The notes below the pieces were generated by a model. The model searched no databases and was not told the origin of the DNA. It worked only from the letters and a program-made list of their open reading frames with translations. Positions 1 to 11,588 of a stretch of 64,000 nt of DNA are shown here, piece by piece. The position numbers were made by a program, and so were the translations under genes. This DNA comes from Cycas panzhihuaensis (lineage: Eukaryota; Cycadophyta), in contig CM041465.1 of the NCBI GenBank assembly GCA_023213395.1, positions 40,183,741-40,247,740 on the forward strand, read 5' to 3'. Every line of letters starts with the position of its first letter. Position 1 is the first letter of the stretch.

Positions 1-663
1 TATGTTCACGAATGTAATGGTGCGGAATCTTAATGTGCTTTATACTCAAATGAAACTCTAGATTTTTTTATAAATGAATGGTACTTTGATTATTAGCAAA
101 GATAACCAAGTGTCCATTTAAAACTCTAAGAGACCTTGCAACTATATAGCTTCCTCTGTACCTGCACTGAGTCCTTGATATTCTACCTCTGTAGAAGAGA
201 GTGTCACTATTTACTGCTTCTTCGACTTCCCCAAAATAAATCCATTGCTAACTCTAAACAAGTATCCAACAGTGGACTTCTGATCACTGAAATCTCCTCC
301 CCAATCATCATCCATGTAGCCATGTAATTATATCTCTTCACAACAATGGTATTCAAGACCAAGATTGATAGCCCCTTTCAAATACTTCAGAATCCACTTC
401 ACTGCAACCAAATGAGGTTCTTAAGGATTCTGCATGTAGCAGGAAACCAACTCGATAGTGTATATGATATTAGGCCTAGTATGAGTCAAATATATTAGAC
501 TCCCTACCAATTAGTGATACTTTGTGCCATCTACAGAGGGCTTGGCCATATCTTTCTGCAACTTAGCACCTTCTACATATGGTGTTGTAACTATTTTGTA
601 ATTTTACATTCCAAATTTCTCTAGCAAGTTCTTCACATACTATGACTATAACAACATGATCCT
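1..663 (-). pseudogene. Copia-1 RNase H domain
   Basis: The minus strand reads as a copia RNase H with scattered stops. LVAVKWILKYLKGA appears around 370-430, matching the usual AVKRILRYLKGT-type block. DDDWGGDFSDQKSTVGY follows around 250-305, matching the ADWAGD..DRKST.GY block that carries an active-site aspartate. The domain would degrade the RNA strand of the RNA-DNA hybrid during reverse transcription. The rest is cut by the window edge. Confidence 0.8.
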
Positions 664-1460
664 ATTATCCATCTACCTAACCTGAATGCCCAAGAAGTAG
701 TGAAGTCTCCTAAGGTCTGTCATATCAAATGAAGCTCCCAGATTGGATTTAACTTTAGTAATAGCCTTGCCATAGTTGTTGTTGATGACTAAATCATCCA
801 CATACACCACACAAGCTATTATTGAAGTCCTTCTTCTCTTCACATATAGATTCAGGTCAAGTTCAGAAATCTCAAAACCTTTAGCTTTCAACTTCGCATC
901 CATCATTTTATACCAAGCTTGTTTTAGGCTATAGATCAACTTCTTCAAATAACACACAAGATGATCCTAGCCATCTTTATCAAATCCTAGAGGTTGTGAC
1001 ATATAAATCTCCTGCTTTAGATCTCCATTAAGGAATATGGACTTTACGTCCATTTGATGTAACTCCCAACCATAAGCTGCTACTAAGGAAATAAACAAAT
1101 AGACCATTGTCATTCTAGAGATTGGTTCAAATGTCTCCTCATGGTCAATTCATTCTTTCTGTTTGAATCCCTGCATAACAAGTCTGGCCTTAAACTTGTC
1201 CACCTCTCTATTAGAGCATAACTTTATCTTGTAGACCCACTTGCATCCTACAAGATTTTTTATTAGAGGTATTAGAACTAAATCCCACATGTCATTTTTC
1301 AGTAGGGAACTATATTTCTCCTCCATTGTAGCTCTCCATATTGGATCTACTTTCACTTCATCAAATAAATCAAGATCACTGGAATTGTTGGTATTTATCA
1401 GCAGAGTTTGACTAGCATGCTGATTTCATGTTCTTCGATCATCAGTTAAGGTTTGTATTG
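664..1460 (-). pseudogene. Copia-1 reverse transcriptase
   Basis: Two open stretches on the minus strand, 1150-1356 and 673-957, belong to a copia RT. The first has the WRATMEEKYSSLLKNDMWDL start of the domain, then GCKWVYKIK and FKARLVMQGFKQ. The second has LKKLIYSLKQAWYKM, then the catalytic YVDD within VVYVDDLVI at about 790-815, and ends at LHYFLGIQV. The fragments are in different frames with stops between them, so no functional RT is possible. Family assignment is secure from the block order. Confidence 0.9.
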
Positions 1461-1679
1461 CCACATATAAATCTTCTATAGTCTTCCTTGCCCAGAAAGG
1501 TATTGAAGGACCTATTGCTGGAGGTACTTCAACTCATGATGGCTCCTCACTATTACTCATCCCACTCAATCCTACTTCTTCAGGTGTTTCAGTGACTGGC
1601 TTATTACCCTCTTTGCTTGATGAATCTAGGAATGGGAGTAGGGGGGGTAAAAAGGCTCCTCTAATGATCGGTCAATATG

Positions 1680-2560
1680 ATACATTGATGTCTCATCAAA
1701 TTTGACATCTCGACTAACCACAATCTTTTCCCCCTATGGATCTTATAGTTAATAGGCTTTGTTCTCCATGTAATACCCCATGAATATGCACTTTAGACTT
1801 TTTTGATCTAGCTTCTTTTAGGTATCATCTGGGATGCGGGCATACACGATACACCCAAATGTTCTTAAATGACTAATGGAAAGTTTACGACTAGTCCATT
1901 TCTCTTTAGGGGTCATGTTGCGAACTAATTGAATGGGTACCCAGTTCAAAATAATAATAGTAGTTGCCATAGCTTCTACCCAAAATTTTAGTGGTAGGTT
2001 TTGAGCATGTACCATACACCTTGCCATTCCCATCATGGTACAGTTCTTTCTTTCAGCAACTCTATTCTATTGTGGGGTATATAGGACTATAAATTTTCAC
2101 TTTATACCATGATCGTGGTAGAATTAATTGAATATATTACTATCATACTCCTTGCCATTATCACTTCTTAATGACTTTATTTTCTTATCACATTCATTTT
2201 CAACCATCACTTTCCATTCACAAAAGTGATCAAACACGACTAACATGTTCTTGAGAAAGTAAACCTAGGCCTTCTTGGTGTAGCATCCACAAATACAAGG
2301 GTATAACAAGCTCTAGATATTGAAGGGTTAGGAAGAGGGCCCATTAGATCTGAATATACAAGCTCCATCTTCTCCTTGGCTCTCCAAGCATTATTCTGAG
2401 CAAAAGGGTAGCGGTAGTGCTTGTCATACATACATCCTTTGCACACACCATTTGAGCAGGTAACTGATGACAATCCTTCCACCATCCTCAACCTCTTCAA
2501 CAATGCAATACTCTTGTAATTAAGGCGACTGAGGCAATTGTACCACAACTTAATTATGCA
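1680..2560 (-). pseudogene. Copia-1 GAG-pre-integrase and integrase
   Basis: The stretch 2240-2548 (minus) starts with a GAG-pre-integrase block (MWYNCLSRLNYKS, then CKGCMYDKHYRYPF) and enters the integrase core at LVYSDLMGPLP, where D is the first catalytic residue. The stretch 1818-2036 carries the later core segment (ARCMVHAQNLPLKFWVEA) and the copia-typical SHLRTFGCIVYARIPDD. Frames differ and stops intervene. It is placed between protease and RT, as expected for copia. Confidence 0.85.
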
Positions 2561-2879
2561 TCTGTGCTAGCAATAAAGGTGTAGGACTTCTTATGAGACT
2601 ATAACTTTTCAAACACCTAGAAGTTATCCTTGATGTTTCTAATAGCTATGACAACAAAGTTCTATTTTAGATCCTTAATCAGGCATTTGTCATCATAGAG
2701 CTCTACCTTCATACCTTGTTCACAAATCTCCCAAGCTGAAAGAATGTTCAACTACATCTTTGGTGCATAAAACACCCTAGTAAATTTACCTCCTATAATG
2801 GAAACTTTATCAGTACCTTCTATTGGCAAGATGCAAGCATTACCAAGGATAATTTGAGCACCACTTTGATTTGAAGTCA

Positions 2880-2950
2880 TTGAATCAAGCTCTGCCTCTA
2901 GTAAGAAATATGCTTCTGCACTCCAGAGTCAAGCACCCAATAATCTCTCT
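2880..2950 (-). pseudogene. Copia-1 aspartic protease remnant
   Basis: The minus strand reads WVLDSGVQKHISY, the copia protease active-site block with the catalytic DSG, followed directly by an in-frame stop. It lies between the Gag zinc knuckle and the GAG-pre-integrase. Only the active-site block is recognisable by eye. Confidence 0.75.
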
Positions 2951-2959
2951 GATCAAATT

Positions 2960-3803
2960 CGGTTGATAAGGCTTTTACTTGGACGTAGTGAGCAGTAATG
3001 TTCTTCCCTTTATCATCCTCGTTGACTTTGCGCTTGTCACGATGCTTGAACTAATAGTTCTTCTCATGGTGACCATCCTTCTTGCAATAATTGCATTTCC
3101 TGTTGAACTTCTTTTTGTCTTAGGAACTTTCTCCTAACTGCTGTGTGATCTTCTCCTCCTTAGGTCCCTCCTTCCTCTAAGTTTTCATGGCTAAGGCCTG
3201 ACTTAAACCTAAACCTCCAAGCATACCATGATGTTTGAGCTTGGCATCCTCTATTAAAATTAGGTTTTTAAGCCCATCAAACATCTCTGCTTCTATCACT
3301 TCATCACTACTATAAATGGTTTAGAATGTGGCGAAGGCAGCTGGCAATTTCGAGATGATTATTATGAATAGCAATGCATCATCGATCGAGTTTGGCTTCA
3401 GTTCCTCTAACTTATTCTTCAAGTTGGTAATCTTGTTAAGGTAGGAGCTAATGTTGTTCTCATCCTCCACATGCGAGTTGAGTAATTCCAATATTAGTGC
3501 CAGACATCTATTTGTCTTCTTCTTTTCAAATGTATCACATAGTTTTCTCCATATCTCTACCAGTTTGTCAAGATTATGAACCAATGATCTCTGATCTTAC
3601 GCCAGTGACAATTTCAATAATCCCATGGCCATAAATTACTTTTCTTCAATATGAATATGCTTCTTATGGTCTAATGGAATCGTGTCCACTTTCGCCTTGG
3701 TGATTCCCTAGAGTTGATTCACCATCAAAATCAGTTCCATATTGGCCTTCCACTCACTAAAATTGTTACCATTGAAGATAATTTTGGGCATAATAAACTC
3801 CAT
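2960..3803 (-). pseudogene. Copia-1 Gag
   Basis: Gag starts at an ATG whose complement is at 3801-3803 and reads MEFIMPKIIFNGNNFSEWK, the typical start of copia Gag. The best open piece (3321-3584) contains LVEIWRKLCDTFEKK and SSYLNKITNLKNKLEEL, the UBN2-type Gag core. A single zinc knuckle near 3075-3115 reads CNYCKKDGHHEKNY: the last cysteine of CX2CX4HX4C is now Tyr, so the knuckle is dead. Several in-frame stops. Confidence 0.85.
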
Positions 3804-5305
3804 CTTCGAGAAATGGAATTCAATATGGGTTAAATGCCACAAAAAATGAACATTTATAGGATAAAATGCACCTCTGTGTCCTCTGCCTCACGAGCATGCT
3901 TTCAAAGGCACCCAATGGATTATACCCATGATAAGTGAGCCACTGATTGTTTATGCCTCCTTAACCATTAAAAAAATAACCTTAAATAGCCATTAAATAT
4001 CACAACCAACACTAACAATGACTAAAAAACATATGCTCCAAAACAAAGACGGCTCCAAATGGATAAAGTGCATAGTCTCCAAGTCAAAAACACATAAAAT
4101 GCCCTCAATCTAGTCTCAAAATGGATGAAAAATGCTTCAAATAACTTTACAATAGATTGAATGACATATAAGAAAGATATACAAGGGTCTTTTTATATTT
4201 TTATTTTGAGGGGAATATGCCAAAAGGTATATTCCCAAAAAGTGTGACTTTTCAAAAAGTTCACTCCTTATAATTAAACACACGTGCTTCAAATCTCAAC
4301 AAAATTATATCAAAGATGTTACTAAGTCTAAACCTTAGTATGAAACATCAAATGATACATTGAAAAGTCGTATAATGTGATTTAAGGAGTTACGACTGTC
4401 ACTTCAGTTTTCTGGCCAGTGCACTCATACATGGACAAACATACTTAAAAAATGAGTGAAGACCTTCCAAACAGTTAATAAAGCAGGCTATATACAACCC
4501 AACCAATAGAATTAGTACCCAACCAACATATATTTACTCCTAGCTAGCCTCCAGACATGCACAACTACCATAAAAAAGCACTCAGCTGGTTCTTAGAGAG
4601 GTCAAATTGCCTCTACATGGGCTAGACAGTCTCTAAAATGTTGTACAATGCTTCTTCAATACACACAAGTCTCCCAAATAGCCCTGCTAACTTCTAGTAC
4701 ATATATACGGGCCTAAAAAATAGTTTTCAACCAAGGAGAGAGGTCACAACTCCACATACAAAGCATTACAACTCAAAAATACACTTGGAGGATGCTTTAT
4801 ACTGCTAGATACTTCACCTAATTTTAGTGTAGAGGGCTAAAATAGTCCAAGAAGGCTCCAATCTCTCTTTTACATAAACTAAATGTAGGCAACACTAGAG
4901 AAAGCTTCTCTTTTTTTGAATTTTATAGTGTTTTGAGTGAGAAAATGACCAACTTACTTGTGTATATAAATGGCTATTCTTAAAGTTGTTGAATCACCAT
5001 CAAGACGTGCTCTATAAGTATCAATCTTTCTAATAGACTTTCAACCAGCTTCGAATGGCCCTAAATGAGCCAACTCTAACCACAAATATGGACTTCACGC
5101 TTGAATATTTACTCGAATAACCCTTATATTTTGTTGAATAGTGATCTTCACAGCTTCAACCTCCACCGATACACTATGCTTACTTCTACATATTGTTGGG
5201 GTTGACAGACCCTCAGGGCTCATCTTCAGTTAAACGGCATTACCCAGTAATCAACGATCATACTGTTCTGCTCAACATCAGGCCTTAGTTGTGTAGGACC
5301 CTACA
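3804..5305 (-). other. Copia-1 untranslated leader
   Basis: About 1.5 kb lies between the PBS and the Gag start. It has no coding pattern that I recognise on either strand. It is long for a copia leader, so a small undetected insertion is possible. Confidence 0.5.
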
Positions 5306-5317
5306 ACTCTAATACCA
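5306..5317 (-). promoter_or_regulatory. Copia-1 primer binding site (tRNA-iMet type)
   Basis: The minus strand reads TGGTATTAGAGT directly inside the 5' LTR. This matches the plant initiator-Met site TGGTATCAGAGC except for a C-to-T change and the last base. Confidence 0.8.
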
Positions 5318-5703
5318 TGTTCAGGAACATGAAATCATACACAAATATTTCCAACTGCAGAATCTTTTACCATACACAGCAAGCAAACAAACAAATATAC
5401 GCAGATAATAGATGCACATTGCATAGGAATTTATGTGGGAAAACCCTTTCAAGGGAAAACCTACCACAAAAGGATCCTTCATGGATCATTTGATTATTGC
5501 ATAATGGATTGATATAATGATCTTGGATGTTGAATACACAAGGCCTCAAGGCATTTATACTCTCCAAGAGGTGTCACTTGATTAGAGTTGTGACCCTTCG
5601 AATAAGTTGCACCTTTTGGCTTTGCACCTTTTCACTTAATTAAACCATAATAATATTAACTAAGTGGTTTAATAATTAACTGCCATATTAACATGGACCA
5701 ACA
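5318..5703 (-). repeat. Copia-1 5' LTR
   Basis: On the plus strand the block starts TGTTCAGGAACA right after the PBS and plausibly ends at CCAACA, giving TGTT...AACA termini and about 386 bp. The inner edge is fixed by the PBS. The outer edge is inferred, since the partner LTR is outside the window. Confidence 0.6.
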
Positions 5704-6420
5704 AATCATGAGTGGATATATTATTTAAAGAATAAAACATAAAATGCTAACTTGGCTACGATCATTCCATACAAAGAAGTGCCCCTCTAGTTGCAAAAAC
5801 AAAGTGAGAAGACACTTCTACACCTATCCAAGATGTTAAACCTTATGTTTATGCGTTAAGTGTGTACTTTATTCTTTTATTCTTTCATTCATTATTTTAT
5901 ACTTTATGGGGTGACTAATCACTTAAGTGATAAAGTGCACACCTACTTTCATCCTAGTGACATAACATTGTAATTAAAGGGTCAAATGGACCCTTATGTA
6001 TTTTTGCTCACTTGAAAGTCTAATGGATACATGTCCCTCATGCACGACATGCAAGCCATGCATTGCATGCACCTTGGATGCTTGCCACTTGGCAAATATC
6101 CAACAGTGTTAGGGAACCTCAATTACTATATATATTGAGACCTCTCCTCATGTCTCATATGTAGAGTTGATTTGTAATGTTATACTACCATTTTGCTAAT
6201 CAATTGGTATTCTTTGGAGTAGGACTAATTCCTCCTCCTCGCATCTTAGTATCATCTTGCTTCCTTGATCTTGCTTATCTTAGATTTACTCTTATGTTAT
6301 TTAGAATTAGAGGTGGACTATCTTCAAGATCTTGGCTTTATAGGTCTTAGGCACTTTAATCCTTTGGCCTTTTCTCACACAAGATACCTTTCTGGACCTA
6401 GTAGTAGAAAAGCAGACTCC
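5704..6420. other. Non-coding stretch, possible LTR remnant
   Basis: No coding pattern. From about 6105 the sequence starts TGTTAGGGAACC, with a TATATAT run near 6125 and a pyrimidine-rich tract after it, which resembles the U3/R part of an LTR. No second copy was found in the window, so this is only a suggestion. Confidence 0.35.
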
Positions 6421-6587
6421 AAGTAGTTAAAAACTTGCAAGATGAAATGGGCAAGGTGCAACAAGAAGAAGCTCATCATGAAGGACAATTTAAAGGGTAA
6501 ATATACAAGCGATGGTCAATCCCTATAAAAGACCAGCTAAAAGAAGATATGAATCCATGGTTAAGATTTTAAATAGTTAAGTATTTA

Positions 6588-7120
6588 TTAATCGAACTAG
6601 GAGTCTCAATTCTTATTATGACGATATTCAAATGATGGGAAGCTGGCTATTTTTAGCAATTGATTTTAGATCAAATAGAAAAGTTCATTATGACAGCCAT
6701 TAAAGAAAAAGGGGTTGATCTGAGGGTGCCAATGATTATTTTTGGGGCAATGTTATGTAAAATAATCATGGACGGAGGATTAGGAGTTAACATGCTCCCT
6801 GAGTCTTCTTGGATTGAGTTAGGAAGGCTAGATATGGTAGCCCTAGATTATTCAATCAAATTGGCCAACCAGTTATAGGTAAGACTAATGGGAACATTAA
6901 TGAATGTTCTAACCACAATTATAGGAATCATTATCCTATTGGATTTTGCGATGATGCAAATGTAGAATGAAAGGAGAACGTATTTAACATTATTGTTTAG
7001 ACCATAGTTGTTAGCTATAAAAGGTATCCAATACTGGAGGGAATTCACATTTATATTGAAAGTAAGAAATAAAACTATGACTTTGCCATTAAGTTCAGAT
7101 AGCCCTCAGATTGAGAAGAT
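6588..7120 (+). pseudogene. Gypsy-2 protease region
   Basis: The open piece 6660-6878 contains IIMDGGLGVNMLPESSW, a retroelement aspartic-protease active-site block with DGG in place of the usual DTG/DSG. It continues with LDYSIKLANQL, stops, then resumes with LLAIKGIQYWREFTFIL, which matches the Gypsy-11 block LLATEALQDWGKLTFIL. Several stops break it. Confidence 0.8.
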
Positions 7121-7589
7121 AGTTGATGAAGAATGAGCATCATCTATAATTGTGGGATCAGAACTCATTGTAAGCTCATGTTTGATAGTTGTTTATCAAC
7201 TTCAAACAAATATACCAAGTAATTCATCATCAACATACATGATGAATTAGTTATAAAATACTTGGGGAGAAACTAAATCTACTCCTTGTTACAAGCTGGA
7301 AGCATGTATGGACTCTTCAGAACCAGTTGACTTAACAAAAAAGGTGACAAAGAGCACAAAAAGATTGGAAGAGAGTTTTAAAAAAGGAAATAAGTTTTGG
7401 GATCAAGTAAATTAGGCAAATAACCATATAAAATATTGTAATCAATTTTTAACAATTAATAATTAACATAAAGATTTTTGTTACTTATTTTTATTGTTGC
7501 TTGAAGGTCAAGCTACAACATGGATTTTGATTTATGGTAGCAAATTTAGATCATAGAATGAACTATGTAAAATTTTTTTATTTATTAAA

Positions 7590-7850
7590 ATTTTAAAAAC
7601 AAGATAATGAGTTGTCCATATTACGATATAATGATAATCCCTTGATTCATATAAGAAAGTGCAAACAAATTTGGGAAAAGAAACAAGTTTTGAAAAAAGA
7701 ATGGGTGCAAAGATGGGCTTAGACTCTTCAAGGAATTTTGGGTCTGTGGTACAACCATTATGAGAGAATGAAATTGATGGAATGGGATTCACTTAGTAAA
7801 ATGTTTTGTAAAGATTTTTATCATGACTCGGGGATCTCAAAAATAATGAG
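7590..7850 (+). pseudogene. Gypsy-2 second Gag-like block between protease and RT
   Basis: The plus strand reads NPLIHIRKCKQIWEKK, then LKKEWVQRWA and a W-D-S-L-S-K-M-F-C-K-D-F tail. This matches the region of Glu-6 around 29770-29960 (KHIRVCKQNWKSLSIPK, WSNYFYHTLGRVAKDW). The pattern of spaced Trp and Phe residues resembles a retrotransposon Gag core. It sits where normally only a linker joins protease to RT. Confidence 0.6.
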
Positions 7851-8049
7851 CACCCCTGAAATAGGAATTGAGTAAAGTTGCAACCAAATTGAAGTAATAT
7901 AGAAGGATGGAAAATTTTCTGGTGAATATTCTAATATAGAATATGAAAACAAGGTAATTGATCAAACACTAGCATATATGTTGAATCAAGATGGAAAAAA
8001 GGTGATGAATGAACAATTGAAAATATAATAAATAAATGTGGGCATAGAA

Positions 8050-8880
8050 GAATGTCCCCAGATGATGTTAATAGGAGACTATTAGGATAAGGATATTGTT
8101 CAACAAGTCATAAGTTTGTTTTCAGAATATAAAGATGTTTTTACCTAGTCTTACCAAGACCTGAAAGGGATACCACTAGAACTGGGAGAGCATCAAATCA
8201 AATTAATAGAAGGAATAAAATCAGTATGCCACCATCCTTATCAGATGAATCTGAAATATAAGGAAAAAGTAAAGGTAGAATTAGACAAGTTATTGGAAGT
8301 TAGATATAATTTTTAAGTCAAGACCAGTGAATGGGTAAGTCTAGTGGTGGTGGTACCAAAAAAGAACGAGAAGCTTCATGTCTGTATGGATTATAGAGCT
8401 CTTAATAAAGCAACAAAAAGAGACCCATTTCTAATACCATTTATAGACGATATTCTAGAAAAGGTAGTAGGCTATGAAATATACTCATTCATGGATGGGT
8501 TTAATGGATACAACTAGGTGAGAATTGTAGAACAAGACCAATTAAAGACACTTTTGTCACTGAATGGGAGACATATGCATACAAGGTTATGCCCTTTAGA
8601 CTAACAAATACACCAGCCACCTTTCAAAGACTAATTTTGGATATTTTTTGGTAGGTAATTGGTAAGTCGATTGAAGGTTTTTTAAATGATTGGATGCTGT
8701 ATTCATTGCTAAAAAATCATCTAGTAAACCTGAGATCAATGCTAGAAATGTGTTGAAAGAGAAAACTTTGCTTAATCCCAAACAAAATGTATATTTTTAG
8801 TTCTGTTTGGATCTCTATTAGGGCATATTATAAGCTAGGATGGTCTACAGACAGACCTAGGCAAAGTGATAATAATTTTA
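8050..8880 (+). pseudogene. Gypsy-2 reverse transcriptase
   Basis: Blocks in order on the plus strand: IGDY.DKDIV; YKDVFT.SYQDLKGIPLELG; WVSLVVVVPKKNEKLHVCMD; YRALNKATKRDPF; FMDGFNGYN; then, after a frameshift near 8555, a catalytic block reading FLND instead of FLDD, followed by a linker. Stops and frameshifts are present and the first catalytic Asp pair is changed, so it is inactive. Confidence 0.85.
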
Positions 8881-8889
8881 AAATTTTGA

Positions 8890-9600
8890 GTACCTAAAAC
8901 AACAAAGCAGGTAAAGGCCTTTTTGGGTATGACAGGGTACTATTAGAAATTTATTAAAAGATACATAGAGATTGCAAATCCTTTAGAAAAATTGCTCAAG
9001 AAAAAAATAGCCTAGAAATGGGATTTGCAATAGTAGCATTTAAATTGCTAAAGAAGAAAAGTGCAGAAGCCCCTATTTTGAGATTTCTGGATTGGGATCA
9101 ACCATTCTATGTATATGTTGATGCTTCCTTAATGGAAATAGGATGTGTTTTAATGTAACCTGGTAACAACAATATAAACTTACCTATTCACTTTGCTAGT
9201 ATGAAATTGACCCTTACTGAGTGGATCTACTTAGTCATAGAGTAGGAAGGCTTGGGTATGGTTTATACGTTATAGAAATTGAGGAATTATTTATTAGCTA
9301 ACCCATTCACTTTTTATGTAGATCACTAGGCCTTGAAATATTTGATAAATAAACCTATTTTATAGGGCAGAATCAATAGGTGGATGATGTTGTTCTAGTA
9401 GTTTGATTTCAAAATTATAGTAAAAAAATGAGACAAACATATGATACTAGATGTGCTTTTAATAGAAGTAGAAGGAGGACCAGCCATAGGAATACTAGAC
9501 AATTTTTTAGATACATAATAGTTCTCCATGGAAGCCATACCGAAATGGTATGAAGGGATCACTGAGTACTTGGCCACTCAACAGACACTAAAAGGATTAA
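8890..9600 (+). pseudogene. Gypsy-2 RT thumb and RNase H
   Basis: VKAFLGMTGYY-type thumb block near 8915-8945, then a VYVDASLMEIGCVL-type RNase H block near 9110-9155. Later blocks match NYLLANPFTFYVDHQALKYL and INRWMMLFQQFDFKI with several Q codons turned into TAG. Same order as Gypsy-11 and Glu-6. Confidence 0.8.
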
Positions 9601-10437
9601 AGTGAGTTGGACGACAAAGTTTTATTTGTAAAACTTTTCTGTTTCAATTGGTATGAGGGATGTTATATAAGTTGGGTTCAGATGGTGTGTTATGACAATG
9701 TATAATAGAGCATGAGGTGTGTTTCATGGCTATTAGGAATGGGTTTTTGGCAAGTTGACTCAGGCAAGTATAGGTATATTTCTATTCTCTACCTTTGACA
9801 CTTCTCCAGAAAGATAAATCGAAGCATCTATTTTCACTGCATGACTAATTGATACATTTGAGTGATCATCTTGCATCCACTACTTGATCATATTACCTGA
9901 CACTATTTTAGCCTATGATGACCATGGGACATGCACCCTCATGGCACTCCATAACCCTCCTATGCACCTCCATATTGTCTCAAGAGTCAACTAGCCTATG
10001 TGATCTGTTCACACCCTCATCGCCACATCAGAGCTCCTAACGCCTCACTAGCAGTGATTGGCATCTTTTATCCAGTTGACAACATCCTGGGAATTCTATC
10101 TCTCTTACACCCTATCCAATCTAGGTCATTTCCTCACTATGATTATCTCCAACCACCTGGATAGGGGTGGTTAGCCCCTCTTAGGCTTGGGTACCCTCTT
10201 TTAGGGCTCCTAGCTCTCTTTTTTCTTTCTATTTTATATTTTGTCACCATACCACAACAAATGTCATGGTACCGCGATAAAATTTATAGTAGCGTGAAGT
10301 TTGTCATAGGGAGACTATCATAAATTATTATTTTTTAATTTGTCATGGTAAATTTCACATTTTTCATGAAATTTCCATGTGGCTTAGTCATACCCTGAGC
10401 CCTAGTCTAACCCTAATCATCCAATTAAGCTAAGGTT

Positions 10438-10452
10438 AGGTATAAAACACAA
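10438..10452 (+). promoter_or_regulatory. TATA-like box in Gypsy-3 LTR region
   Basis: The sequence TATAAAACAC is followed about 20-60 bp downstream by a C/T-rich stretch (10468-10510). The layout fits an LTR U3/R promoter, but a TATA-like string is weak evidence on its own. Confidence 0.35.
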
Positions 10453-11518
10453 AAAGACTTTATTATCCCTCTCTTCTTCCATCTATTCTCCTCTCCTCTT
10501 TTACTTTCACAGGTGATTTTCTAAAAACATGCACTACAACATCTGAGATACCTATGTCCCAGCCTGAGATCTGCCTTCTCTAGCTCAGATTTATGGCAAC
10601 AAGCTTGAGATCTAACTTTTCCAAGCAAGGATGTGCTCTAAGTCTCACTTCCATGTGTAATCATTAGGTTTTACCAAGTTCTCTTTCAGGTTTCATAGCC
10701 TTTGTAGCGGTCCACCTACAAGCCTCATAGAACTACCTTTTTCTGCCATTTTCTCATGTAGATTTGCCACCAATCCACCCATAGTAGGTACTACTTCATG
10801 TATATTTCATTTTATTCCTTTTAGTTTTCCTAAAAGAGATTGGATTACCTTGTATATATTTCTTTTCACAAATTTTCATCATATACAAGAGGCATCCCCT
10901 CCACCTTTCCTTATCTGTCCACCCTACCTTCCTGCTGTCTCCTAGTTTCTCTAAGGAGGCTATGGGGAGAGGTCCTAAAAGGGTGAGAGAAAGGAGCTAA
11001 GGTGGGTTCTGCACCCAACTAGGCCTGCTCCTCAAGGGCAACCCCCTTCTCCCCTTTTACTCTTCCCCCTTTATGCCACCCTTGGGCTACCAGAGAGCTC
11101 TTAGAAGAAGGCCATCATTGGTATCAGTGTAAGCAGCCCCTTGCTATGCTAGTTTCAACCCCGAGTGCCTCATATGGGCAGAGTTTCCATCCCTTAGTTG
11201 TGTCACATATCATCTTTAGGTGTTGGCTTAGTCAAACATTACAAACGTTGCATATTGCAACCTTTGCAACGTCAACAATATTTACAACCCTTGTGCTACT
11301 TATTTCTCCTACTGTTAGTTGCTACTTAGGCTATCCTGATATGTTGTTCATGTGTTTGGGGGCAACATGGAGGTGTGTACATTGGAGGGTTAGCCATTCT
11401 GAGAGTAACCATATGTGTCCTTTGTCTTGTCTTATTTGTATTAAGGAGATTAGAAGTTAGTTTTTGGTTAGAAGTTTACTTTGATTAAAGTGCTTCACTT
11501 GTAATATTTTGGGCACTT

Positions 11519-11521
<3 letters not shown>

Positions 11522-11585
<64 letters not shown>
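11522..11585. repeat. (TA)n microsatellite
   Basis: About 64 bp of uninterrupted alternating TA, inside the putative Gypsy-3 LTR region. Confidence 0.97.

Positions 11586-11588
<3 letters not shown>

Larger units (their letters stand above)
1..5703 (-). mobile_element. Copia-1: degenerate Ty1/copia element, 3' end outside window
   Basis: Read on the minus strand, the order is 5' LTR (5318-5703), initiator-Met-type PBS (5306-5317), about 1.5 kb of leader, Gag, protease, GAG-pre-integrase, integrase, RT and RNase H. That is the Ty1/copia order, with integrase before RT. All domains have stops and frameshifts. The 3' LTR lies left of the window, so LTR divergence and target duplication cannot be checked. 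Confidence 0.9.
6421..9770 (+). mobile_element. Gypsy-2: gag-less Ty3/gypsy fragment
   Basis: This plus-strand fragment aligns by eye with Gypsy-11 (59700-62640) through protease, RT, RNase H and the start of integrase. It begins just before protease and breaks off at the integrase N-terminus near 9770. Gag, the LTRs and the integrase core are missing. It has more stops than Gypsy-11, so it looks older. Confidence 0.85.

Noticed and set aside
11146-11460. A 104-residue plus-strand ORF
   Set aside because: No recognisable motif. It lies in the putative Gypsy-3 LTR region and is no longer than chance allows there.
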